Positions 1 through 7,806 of a DNA stretch of 64,000 nt are shown piece by piece (the first letter of the stretch is position 1; each line of letters opens with the position of its first letter). The notes beneath the pieces were generated by a model. That model worked only from the letters and a program-made list of their open reading frames with translations. It had not been told where the DNA came from and searched no databases. The stretch covers positions 1 to 64,000 of the forward strand of contig NZ_JALEGT010000037.1 in assembly GCF_022763305.1 (NCBI RefSeq), written 5' to 3'. This DNA is from Marivita sp. GTDB lineage: Bacteria; Pseudomonadota; Alphaproteobacteria; Rhodobacterales; Rhodobacteraceae. The translations under genes and the position numbers were made by a program.

Positions 1-438
1 CGGGAATTGCAGGCCGGAATTGACGATGGCGGTCGTCTTGCCCGCACCCGGCGGGCCAATCATGATGTACCAGGGCAATTCGTTCAGATGCTTGCGCCCG
101 TTCTTGGACTTGCGCAGTTCCGACATCGCTGTCTTCAGCTTGTCGCGCAGTTCCGAAATCTCGCCGCTGACAGCTTCGTCGCCGTCGTCCGCCGTGGCCG
201 CGATTTCTTCGGTCAGCTGGGTTTCGCGTTTGCGTCGGGTCAGGAAAATGCCGAGTCCGATCCCGCCGAAGATCAACGCGAACACACCCACCGTCACCAG
301 TCGCACCATGATGGAGCCGAAGGGGCGGGACTGGTCCGTTCCGATCAGCGGCCCGAGGTACCAGACAAGCAAAGACAGGACGAATGCCGCGAAGAACAGC
401 CCAAAATAGATGGATGTAAAGAAGCGCAACACCTTCAT
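1..438 (-). CDS. tssM: T6SS inner-membrane protein TssM (IcmF), N-terminal part only
   Basis: The gene runs off the window start, so only about 146 N-terminal residues are visible. They show two membrane helices (about residues 9-27 and 43-61) and then a Walker A motif GPPGAGKT near residue 127. This layout is typical of TssM/IcmF, the ~1100-1200-residue inner-membrane protein that joins TssL (and usually TssJ) in the T6SS membrane complex. The ATG overlaps the tssL stop codon (ATGA), so the two genes are translationally coupled. Family membership is clear from topology, motif and position. Integrity of the rest cannot be judged. Confidence 0.93.
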   Translation of the reverse strand, partial: MKVLRFFTSIYFGLFFAAFVLSLLVWYLGPLIGTDQSRPFGSIMVRLVTVGVFALIFGGIGLGIFLTRRKRETQLTEEIAATADDGDEAVSGEISELRDKLKTAMSELRKSKNGRKHLNELPWYIMIGPPGAGKTTAIVNSGLQFP

Positions 439-1886
439 GCCTCGTTCTCCCGCACCAGAACCACTTCGATCCGACGGTTTGTGGCGCGGCCTTCGCGCGT
501 GGCGTTGTCCGCGATGGGCTCTGCGTCGGCACGTCCCTCTGCACTCAGACGGGAGTCGTCGTCGATCTTGTCGGACATCTTGGTCATCACCGATTTTGCG
601 CGGGCCAGCGACAGGTGCATGTTCGATGGGAACCGCGAGGACCGGATGGGAACATTGTCGGAATGCCCGACGATGATGACCTTTCCGGGTTCATCGTTCA
701 GCGCCGTGGCGATCCGGTCGATGATCGCGTTGAATCGCTCCACAAGCACGTCCGAGCCAGAGCCGAACATCCCTGACCCGGCGATGCGGATTACCAAGGT
801 GTTGCCCTGACCAAAGACCTTGACCAGACCTTCGTCGATCTCCGGCTTGAGGAAGGTGACGAATTTTTCAAGCTGCACGGCCTGCGTATCCACCGGCGGC
901 GGCGGTGGAGGTGGAGGCGCACGACGTTCGAGTTCGGCCACCGGCCCGGCTTCGATGATGGAGAGCTGACCAATCAGATTCTCCGTCCGGTTCGAGAGAA
1001 CATAGCTGAGGCTGGCGAATTCCGTGATGAGCAGAAGCCCGGTGACACCCAGAGCAATCCAGACCGGCTTCCACGCCGAGAGCGCGCGATAGGGTTTGTC
1101 CACCCCCTTCCAGTTCGGAGACAGGTCGCGTTCCATCGCCCCGCGCTGCGCACGGATCACCGAAGCCAGGCCCGCCCGGATGCGCATGTGCTTGTCCGGC
1201 CCGCCCTGTTCGACCCGCAAACGGCCCTCGAACCCGAGCGCGAGACACATATACATGAATTCCAGCAGGTCGATATTGTTGGCCGGTTCCTTTTCGAGCC
1301 GTGCAAGAAGGTCGTAGAACCGGTCGCCGCCCACCGTTTCCCGGTGAAAGGTCCCGACCATGGATTGCAGGCCCCAGCTTGACTGGCCTCCCCAGGGCGT
1401 GTTCAGAACAACGTCATCCAGCGTGGCGCAGAGCGAATAGCGCGCGGCCTTCACCGTCTGTGCCGGGATGCCCGCCTGCAGCGCCCGGTTTTCGAAGGCG
1501 CGCACTTCGGACACCACGGATTGGCGCAGTTTGTCCGCATCCATGTGCTGCGCGCGGTTGCGAATTCGGCTGATCAGCGAGAAGAGCGGCGCGGCACAGG
1601 CGTTGAGCCGGTTCATCCCGGTCAGGACCTGTTCGACTTCCTGTTGCTGGGCGCGCGGCGTCGTGGCGTCTTGCGCTCCTGCTGCGGCGGGAATGCCGAA
1701 CGTGTCGACCGGGGATGCCTGCGGTTCTGCAGGCGCGTGCTGGGCAGGCTGTTGAGGCGCTGCCGGCTGGCCGTAGACCGGCTGTTGCGGCGGCTGCGGT
1801 GACAGCGAGCGACGACCGCCCGGATTGGGCTTGATAACCGTTCTATCGGTGTCGTCCGGTTCGGCAAACGGGTCTTCGTCAGACAT
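435..1886 (-). CDS. tssL: T6SS protein TssL with C-terminal OmpA-like peptidoglycan-binding domain
   Basis: 483 residues. The first ~90 are rich in Pro, Gln and Ala. A DotU-type cytoplasmic domain follows (about 90-265), then one membrane helix (about 270-295), a run of eight or more prolines (near 325), and an OmpA-type domain containing GHSDNVPI, SLARA and NRRIEVVL. This is the long 'evolved' form of TssL that anchors the membrane complex to peptidoglycan. TssL pairs with TssM, encoded immediately downstream with a 4-base overlap, and recruits the baseplate through TssK, encoded upstream. The ATG at 1886 is well placed. Confidence in function is high. Confidence 0.96.
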   Translation of the reverse strand: MSDEDPFAEPDDTDRTVIKPNPGGRRSLSPQPPQQPVYGQPAAPQQPAQHAPAEPQASPVDTFGIPAAAGAQDATTPRAQQQEVEQVLTGMNRLNACAAPLFSLISRIRNRAQHMDADKLRQSVVSEVRAFENRALQAGIPAQTVKAARYSLCATLDDVVLNTPWGGQSSWGLQSMVGTFHRETVGGDRFYDLLARLEKEPANNIDLLEFMYMCLALGFEGRLRVEQGGPDKHMRIRAGLASVIRAQRGAMERDLSPNWKGVDKPYRALSAWKPVWIALGVTGLLLITEFASLSYVLSNRTENLIGQLSIIEAGPVAELERRAPPPPPPPPVDTQAVQLEKFVTFLKPEIDEGLVKVFGQGNTLVIRIAGSGMFGSGSDVLVERFNAIIDRIATALNDEPGKVIIVGHSDNVPIRSSRFPSNMHLSLARAKSVMTKMSDKIDDDSRLSAEGRADAEPIADNATREGRATNRRIEVVLVRENEA

Positions 1887-1901
1887 CGCAGCAGCCTCTT
1901 G

Positions 1902-3248
1902 TTAGCTGTTTCTGATCGCCCACAGCTCCATATCGAGGCCGGGGTATTGGCCGGACACATGCACGGCGATGCCGCCGGATGTTGTCATCTTGCCCCAGTA
2001 CGGACTGTCGGAATCGAGTTCAAAATACACTTTACCTGCCTGGTAGGGCACCTGTCGCGGTGCGACTGGCAGGGGTCTCAATGTGATACCCGGAAGGGCC
2101 GAATTGACCAGCTGCCGGATTTCCTCCACCGGGCCGATCTTGGACTGTCCCGCGAAGTGACGACGGATGTCCTCGGCCGGAACTTCTGCCTTGACCGCCA
2201 GCACGAAGCCCGCCGTGGACAACAGCTTGCGATCGGCAATGAGGCCGACGCTGATGCCGTACTTGCGTTCTTCGAGGTTGATCAGCACAGCAGACTGTTC
2301 CAGCACCGCGCTCAGGTATTGCCGCAGGATACGGAACACCGGCAGAAAGGTCGCCGGTTGGTCGTCGTGTTTGTACGGCGGAAGCTTGGGCACTTCCTTG
2401 TTCTCGGCCATGAAGGACGCAAGCTCTCCGGCCAGAACAACGCAGGCGCGATAGACAGCTTCGGGATGCACGTTCTCGATGGTGGTGAAATGCCGGAACA
2501 GCGGCAGAGCCTTGTTCACCGTCATCAAGAGCAGAAAGTCCGAGATGTCCGCTGTCCCGCGGGCCGGACCACTTTCTGACAGACGCCCCGCCAAAGCAGT
2601 CATGCGGTGGGACAGCAACCCCTCGAGCTCGCTGACGAACCCGGCAAGCGGCGGCGCCGCGCGAATGTCGACGCAGCTTGGGATGAAGGCGCGGTCGAGC
2701 AGGATTTCCTTGTCCGGACGCACCTCGATGATGCGGGCAATCGGAATGGCGAGCATATCCGCAAGGTCATCCACTTCGAGCGCGAATTGCAGACGCAGCT
2801 TGCCCACGCCGATGGTCACGCCCTTCTTCACCGCGCCCATGACATCGGTGATCTCGATCTCTGCGGGCTTCAACCGGCTGGCGGAATTGCCCCGGTCTGA
2901 CAGGTCAACCTCCGTGGCGCCCTGCCGCCGCTGCGGTATGGTCAAAACCACGACGCAATCCTTGATGTTCTCGGGCACTTCAAGCGAGGGCGGATGGTCT
3001 TCGGCCTGAGGCACGCGAAAAACAGTGCCATCCTGCGTCAGCCCGGCACAGGATTTGAGGGCGAACTTGCCGATTTTCAGCGCCTCGTCGTCGATTTCAA
3101 GTTCACTGAAGCCCCAGGCATACGGCGTCACACGGCGCGCCAGCCCTGCAACCAGCGCTTCTGTGTAACGATCAGCCTGCTGGAAATGGTGGGGCTGCAG
3201 GAACAGCCCCTCCGTCCACAGCACCTTGTTGTCCCAGGACACGTTCAA
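1902..3248 (-). CDS. tssK: T6SS baseplate protein TssK
   Basis: 448 residues, the usual length. The N-terminus opens with the TssK signature (VLWTEGLFLQPHHFQQADRY), and the body fits the trimeric baseplate adaptor that links TssF/TssG/TssE to the TssL-TssM membrane complex. Translation starts at a TTG preceded by AGGAGA, and no better ATG is nearby. It lies 15 bases upstream of tssL and just downstream of tagH, within one transcription unit. Confidence 0.96.
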   Translation of the reverse strand: MNVSWDNKVLWTEGLFLQPHHFQQADRYTEALVAGLARRVTPYAWGFSELEIDDEALKIGKFALKSCAGLTQDGTVFRVPQAEDHPPSLEVPENIKDCVVVLTIPQRRQGATEVDLSDRGNSASRLKPAEIEITDVMGAVKKGVTIGVGKLRLQFALEVDDLADMLAIPIARIIEVRPDKEILLDRAFIPSCVDIRAAPPLAGFVSELEGLLSHRMTALAGRLSESGPARGTADISDFLLLMTVNKALPLFRHFTTIENVHPEAVYRACVVLAGELASFMAENKEVPKLPPYKHDDQPATFLPVFRILRQYLSAVLEQSAVLINLEERKYGISVGLIADRKLLSTAGFVLAVKAEVPAEDIRRHFAGQSKIGPVEEIRQLVNSALPGITLRPLPVAPRQVPYQAGKVYFELDSDSPYWGKMTTSGGIAVHVSGQYPGLDMELWAIRNS

Positions 3249-3279
3249 CTTCTCCTATCGTCTGCGCGCAAACGCACGC

Positions 3280-4821
3280 CTATTTTAACTTGTCGAGCTG
3301 GTCCTTGTACGCGCGAGCGAATTCGCGGCTGAACAACTCGTGAAAATCATTTTCGGCCTGATCGGAAATCTGGGCATACACCTTTTCGTACACTTCCCAG
3401 TACCGGGCCTTCTTGCCTTTGAACATACTTCCGATTGCAGTGGATGTCTCGATCTGACCGGCCAAGACCTCTGGGTCGAGCTTGGCCAAGACGCCCTTGA
3501 TCGCCGCTTCCATGCCTGTGACCATGGCGATTTCATGCGCCTTGATGTCATCAAGCGCCTGTTCGGTCGCTGTCTCGGGGCTCAGATATCCCTTGGCTTT
3601 CGGCTTGACCAATGCGGTCACTGCGTCGTCTTCGCTGAGCGAAAACTTCAGCGGGTTGTTCCCGCCCGACGCGATCATCGTCTGGTCGATCCGAAACTCC
3701 GATTTGATCGAGGTGCGCGTCATCAGGATCTCGCGCAGGCCCACGATCATGGTCCGCATCACCCGACCCATGCGCGTCATCGTCTTTTCAAGATCGGCTT
3801 CATCGACCACGAGGTCTTCCACGTCGAGCGCGGCCAGAAAGGCACGGGCAGCGGCCTGATTGCCGCCCGCGACAGGTGCAACAGGTTGGGGCGCATGTGC
3901 AGAAGGCTCCGCAGGCACCGAGGCCGGCGGTGTCGGCGCGGACGGAGGAACGTTTGTCACCTCCGGTTCCGCGATGGGCGGCTCTTTCGGTGGTGGCGCA
4001 GATGCCGCCGGTTCGGGCTCAAGCGGTGCTGGCGGTTCGGGTTCCAACGCAGCAGGCGGTTCGGGTTCCAAGGGTGCTGGCGGTTCAGCCGGAGCTTCGT
4101 CCTTCGGAGGAATTTCGTCATCCGTCGGCGCGAGGAAGTCATCCCAATCGTCGGGGATCAGTCCCGGACTGCTTTTGCCTGCGGGCGAAAAACTGTCGGT
4201 TACCGAGGGGTTGTGCATCGGCAGCGATGCACCCACTCCTTCGCGGCCATCTTTCGGCTTCTGAAAGAAAGCGTCCTCCTCTTCTCCCAATGGGGGAAGA
4301 AGATCATCGATCGGGTCGGTCGCGCTGATGCCTTTCGGCCCGGTGGGACCGCCCTCGGAGCCCAGAAGATCGTCAAGGAAATCCCCTTCGGGACCCGGAT
4401 CATCGAGCAAAGCAAGCGGATCGGGCGCATTTGCGGCATTGCCGTGCGACAATCCCGATTGCTCCGGCTGACGCGGTATCAGGTCGTCAAGATCCGGCAG
4501 GTCCTGACCGATCTCCACCACGAGTTCATAGCCACCGGCCGAGAGAACATCACCGTTGTTGAGCGTCGTCGGTGTGCGCCCCAGCGGCACTTTCGAATAG
4601 TTCAAGAATGTCCCATTGGTCGAAAAGTCGACGATCACGACCTTGCCGTTGTGGTCTTCGATGACGAAATGGCTTTTCGACAGCATGCGGTCGGGATCCG
4701 GCAGCACCAGATCGTTGCCCGGCCCCCGCCCTACAGTGAGGCTGCCGCCTTTCATTTGAACCGGACGGCCATCACCCGGCACCATGCCGGAAGACTGGAA
4801 TTTCAGGGTCACCGTCATCAC
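3280..4821 (-). CDS. tagH: T6SS-associated FHA-domain protein TagH
   Basis: 513 residues. An N-terminal FHA phosphothreonine-binding domain (about 20-100, with GRGPGND, SKSHF and STNGTF) is followed by a long acidic, Pro-rich linker with an 8-residue repeat. The C-terminal globular domain (about 325-513) matches what is known of TagH proteins. In other bacteria (Pseudomonas Fha1) such proteins are phosphorylated by PpkA, dephosphorylated by PppA, and license assembly. Neither enzyme is in this window. The start is either GTG at 4821 or ATG at 4818, with AGGAGG upstream inside the end of the PAAR gene. Confidence 0.9.
   Translation of the reverse strand: MMTVTLKFQSSGMVPGDGRPVQMKGGSLTVGRGPGNDLVLPDPDRMLSKSHFVIEDHNGKVVIVDFSTNGTFLNYSKVPLGRTPTTLNNGDVLSAGGYELVVEIGQDLPDLDDLIPRQPEQSGLSHGNAANAPDPLALLDDPGPEGDFLDDLLGSEGGPTGPKGISATDPIDDLLPPLGEEEDAFFQKPKDGREGVGASLPMHNPSVTDSFSPAGKSSPGLIPDDWDDFLAPTDDEIPPKDEAPAEPPAPLEPEPPAALEPEPPAPLEPEPAASAPPPKEPPIAEPEVTNVPPSAPTPPASVPAEPSAHAPQPVAPVAGGNQAAARAFLAALDVEDLVVDEADLEKTMTRMGRVMRTMIVGLREILMTRTSIKSEFRIDQTMIASGGNNPLKFSLSEDDAVTALVKPKAKGYLSPETATEQALDDIKAHEIAMVTGMEAAIKGVLAKLDPEVLAGQIETSTAIGSMFKGKKARYWEVYEKVYAQISDQAENDFHELFSREFARAYKDQLDKLK
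4010..4081. repeat. Three tandem 24-bp units inside tagH
   Basis: Three consecutive in-frame units begin with ggttcggg, with a degraded fourth starting at 4082. They encode the acidic Pro-rich octapeptide repeat (LEPEPPAP-like) of the TagH linker. Copy number could vary between strains without changing frame. Confidence 0.8.
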
Positions 4822-4827
4822 TGGCGG

Positions 4828-5139
4828 TCAGCCTCCTACAAGCACAGTAAATTCACCCTTCACGATCACCCCGCCGCAGAGGACATTGTCGCCAATGCGC
4901 GCCGCAGGCAGCTTACCGATGAGCACGGTCGCAGACCCTTTGAGGATCGGGTGCGGAAAGGCCGGATTGGTCATGTCCGTCAACCGCGCCGCTGGAAGCT
5001 TACCGACAAGAACGGTGGGGCAGCATGGCGTAAAAATCGGGATGCCCGGAACAGGAATCGGCACAGGCGGAGCCGGAGGCGGAGCGGGCGTAAAGCACGC
5101 ATGAAAGTCGAACATTCTGGCCTGCGGCGGTCCCGGCAT
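4828..5139 (-). CDS. PAAR-domain spike-tip protein
   Basis: 103 residues. Two similar halves carry the PAAR-type hairpin pattern (TVLVGKLPAARLTDM and TVLIGKLPAARIGDN) with nearby Cys and His for metal binding. There is a Pro-rich segment at about residues 18-35. PAAR proteins cap the VgrG trimer and sharpen the T6SS spike. This one is a minimal PAAR without an attached toxin domain. Its ATG directly abuts the stop of the upstream gene, so it belongs to the vgrG-PAAR unit. Confidence 0.9.
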   Translation of the reverse strand: MPGPPQARMFDFHACFTPAPPPAPPVPIPVPGIPIFTPCCPTVLVGKLPAARLTDMTNPAFPHPILKGSATVLIGKLPAARIGDNVLCGGVIVKGEFTVLVGG

Positions 5140-5739
5140 CTAGACGCCCTCTCCCTTTTCCTTGCGCTTCCCGTTGCCACCTCGCCCGATATCAATAGCG
5201 CGGTCAATAAGCTCTTGAATATATGCGTCGAAATCGTCTTCGCGCGTTGCAATTGCCTCGACATTCATGGCGAATGCCGCGATCGAAGATGCTCCGGGTG
5301 GCGCGGGAACCTGAGCCATATCGCCTGTACCGAGTGTCCCATCCGAATACTGAACAGCCGTGGCACAGTGAACGGTCACATCGTCCGAGTCCGCATGCTC
5401 GGTAGCATCGATGGCACTTGTTCGGGTCTCATCACCGGGGCGGAACACCCAAGCCTCAGCCGCCTGCAAAGACGGTGTTTGATTTTCAACTCCAACACCC
5501 ACGATATCACGGGCAGCCAGACAAGCCCACCAAACCCGTTCGCGTGGCGGGAGGGCAATCGACAAAAGACGCAGCAGATCGACATTCGCGTCCTTGGAGT
5601 CAAGCTCTGTGAGCACTTCCTCTATCGATGCGCTGGCGGGTGCGTCGAGGCGCGTTTCCAGCTTCACGTTGGCCTGCGCCAAAAGCTTGGCCGCTGGTTC
5701 TGCGGGAATTTTCGTGAGGTCGGAAAAACGGCCTGCCAT
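5140..5739 (-). CDS. Unrecognised T6SS-cluster protein between vgrG and PAAR
   Basis: 199 residues with no signal peptide or membrane helix. The first half is helical and Ala/Leu-rich. A short segment (ALPPRERVWWACLAARD, about residues 63-79) resembles that of a small family (possibly DUF6931) which I recall from T6SS clusters, but I cannot verify this. The C-terminus is highly charged (GGNGKRKEKGEGV). It starts 10 bases after the vgrG stop and abuts the PAAR gene. That position is typical of adaptors or chaperones that load PAAR or effectors on VgrG. The adaptor role is inference from position only. Confidence 0.8.
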   Translation of the reverse strand: MAGRFSDLTKIPAEPAAKLLAQANVKLETRLDAPASASIEEVLTELDSKDANVDLLRLLSIALPPRERVWWACLAARDIVGVGVENQTPSLQAAEAWVFRPGDETRTSAIDATEHADSDDVTVHCATAVQYSDGTLGTGDMAQVPAPPGASSIAAFAMNVEAIATREDDFDAYIQELIDRAIDIGRGGNGKRKEKGEGV

Positions 5740-5749
5740 GACATATCCC

Positions 5750-7708
5750 TCAGTTGATCATCACGATGCCGCCTTTGAGCGTCAGCACCGCATCGCCTTT
5801 GACCGTTGTCATCGGACTGTTTACATCGGCTTTCATGTCCGCCTTAACGGTGATCATCGGACTCTTGATATTGATTGACTTGGGGTCCATCTTGATCGTC
5901 GACCCGCCCACCTTGAGTTCGATGGATTTCATGGCGGTGATGGTGATTTTGCCCATCTTCACGTCAACGCTCAGATCGCCCTGTTTGACCAAAGTGCTGC
6001 GATCGCCCGTATTGACGGTTTCTGACAGATCTTTGTGGACTGTCGTGCTCAGGCTTCCGGGATCCTTCTTCTCGAGTCCGACAGTGATGGTGGAATCGTT
6101 CTTCACGATCTGCTCATAATCCTTCTCGGATTGGAACCGGACCAGTTCATCGTCCTTCTTGTCCTCGAACATCAGTTCGTTGAAACCGCCGCCGCCTTTC
6201 GAACTGTTGGTCTTGACGCCGGACTGGGTCTTGTTTTCCGGCAACCCGTAGGGCGGCATGGTCATATCGTTGTAAAGCATTCCAATACACAGTGGGCGGT
6301 CGGGATCCCCCTCTTCGAAGCTGATCACAACCTCCTGACCGATCCGCGGGACGGCGATCATCCCCCAGTTCTTGCCAGTCCAAGGCATCATCGTGCGGAC
6401 CCAGCAAGACGAGTAATCATTTTTTTTGCCGTCCCGATCCCAGTGGAACTGAACGCGGATCCGGCCATACTTGTCGGTGTGGATCTCCTCGCCGCTCGGA
6501 CCGACGACCAAGGCGGTATGGATGCCCCCCACCTTGGGCCATGGCGTAGAGAGCGGCGCCCGATATTGCGTGTCTGCCGCGTCCATACCCAGAAAGTCGA
6601 CATGATAAGCCGCCTTGGGCGAATGCGGCAGACCGATCTGCGAAAACACGTAATCCGCCTCGCTTTCGATCATGTCCTCGAACAGTTCCTGCTGAACGAT
6701 GTGGTGGACACATTCGAGGAGAAGAACTTTTTTCGGCTCACCTTTGGTTCTCGGAAGGTCCGCGATCTGGAACAGATATCCCGCGCACATGTTGATCGCA
6801 TCAGAGACACCCGTAACGGCGTGCTGCGGCACGGCTTCCGCCTCCATCCGCACGCGGGCCCGATGTTCGCCAAGACCGGCGTCCCGGAAATGGCCCGGGT
6901 AGTCGTAGCGTTCGTTCTTGTCGACCAGATACGCCTTCTTGCGACCCGTCTTGTTGTTCGACGTCAGGGTCGCCGTCGATGTCTCGAAATTGTAGTCGTC
7001 GAGGACGACCTTGCCGCTGCGCACTTTTTGCTGCGCGCCCCATGAATAAACAAAGGGCTCATCGACCGCGAGGGTGGAGCGCAGCGTATACGGGCGGAAC
7101 GAGATGGTCGACGGCTGGGCGATACTGACGTGCCGGGCCATGTCATCGACCAGTACCATCTGCTCCGTCGTGGGCGTCTGGTCGAAATAGTAGTAGATGC
7201 CTTCTTCCTGCATCAGCCGGTCGATGAAATCCAGATCGGTCTCCCGGTACTGAACGCAGTACTCCCTCGGCTGGTACGAGTGCGAGAGCATGACCTTGAT
7301 GTGGCCAGAGAAACCATATTCGCCGAGCACGGCCTGAATGATATCAACGACGGTCATGTCCTGAAAAATACGCAGGTCCGTGCGCCGGGTCAGGAACCAC
7401 AACCAGGAGCGGACTTCGGCCTTGAAAAGCCCGCCGTCATCAAAGAACGACACGAATTCAGCCGAAATGCACGTTCCCCGGAACCATCGCTTCTTGGTGC
7501 CGTCTGCGCTTTCGGCCACGAGATGCATGCTGTTTCCGACAATGTCCTCAAGGGCCAATTCCACGTTCTTGCAGAAAAAATTCACTTCGATGGACGGGAT
7601 GTCGCTGACGCGTTCGGTCACGGTTGCCGAAATCGGCAACAGCTTCTTGTCCTTGCAGCTTCCTTCAAGACGCAAAGGGAATTTCGAAGGATCGTTCTTC
7701 TTGAACAT
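5750..7708 (-). CDS. vgrG: T6SS spike protein VgrG (TssI)
   Basis: 652 residues. The N-terminal ~400 residues match the gp27-like half (for example LDFIDRLMQEEGIYYYFDQ). The OB-fold/gp5 region has GPSGEEIHTDKYGRIRVQFHWD and PRIGQEVVISFEEGDPDRPL. The C-terminus is the repetitive beta-helix stalk rich in Thr, Val and Ile with SPMTTVKGD repeats. No extra C-terminal effector domain is present. It forms the puncturing trimer on the Hcp tube. It sits downstream of tssH behind a strong stem-loop and upstream of the small gene and PAAR. Confidence 0.97.
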   Translation of the reverse strand: MFKKNDPSKFPLRLEGSCKDKKLLPISATVTERVSDIPSIEVNFFCKNVELALEDIVGNSMHLVAESADGTKKRWFRGTCISAEFVSFFDDGGLFKAEVRSWLWFLTRRTDLRIFQDMTVVDIIQAVLGEYGFSGHIKVMLSHSYQPREYCVQYRETDLDFIDRLMQEEGIYYYFDQTPTTEQMVLVDDMARHVSIAQPSTISFRPYTLRSTLAVDEPFVYSWGAQQKVRSGKVVLDDYNFETSTATLTSNNKTGRKKAYLVDKNERYDYPGHFRDAGLGEHRARVRMEAEAVPQHAVTGVSDAINMCAGYLFQIADLPRTKGEPKKVLLLECVHHIVQQELFEDMIESEADYVFSQIGLPHSPKAAYHVDFLGMDAADTQYRAPLSTPWPKVGGIHTALVVGPSGEEIHTDKYGRIRVQFHWDRDGKKNDYSSCWVRTMMPWTGKNWGMIAVPRIGQEVVISFEEGDPDRPLCIGMLYNDMTMPPYGLPENKTQSGVKTNSSKGGGGFNELMFEDKKDDELVRFQSEKDYEQIVKNDSTITVGLEKKDPGSLSTTVHKDLSETVNTGDRSTLVKQGDLSVDVKMGKITITAMKSIELKVGGSTIKMDPKSINIKSPMITVKADMKADVNSPMTTVKGDAVLTLKGGIVMIN

Positions 7709-7749
7709 CTTGGTCTCTCCTTCAGTTCAGGCAGAGCCTAGCGCATGGC

Positions 7750-7786
7750 CCCGAGGCTGGCCAAGGCTTGGTAGGGCAGCCTCGGG
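7750..7786 (-). other. Stem-loop between tssH and vgrG
   Basis: Ten-base perfect arms (CCCGAGGCTG at 7750-7759 and its complement at 7777-7786) enclose a loop that contains its own small CCAAG/CTTGG hairpin. No U-run follows on the minus strand. It therefore looks more like an mRNA-processing or stability element, or a partial attenuator, than a full terminator. Confidence 0.6.
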
Positions 7787-7806
7787 AACAAAATCATCTT
7801 GTGGTC

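Noticed and set aside
3340-5757. 805-codon plus-strand open frame across tagH and PAAR
   Set aside because: It lies antisense to three well-supported T6SS genes, has a composition dominated by Arg, Gly and Leu runs, and matches no family. Long antisense frames are expected at this GC content.
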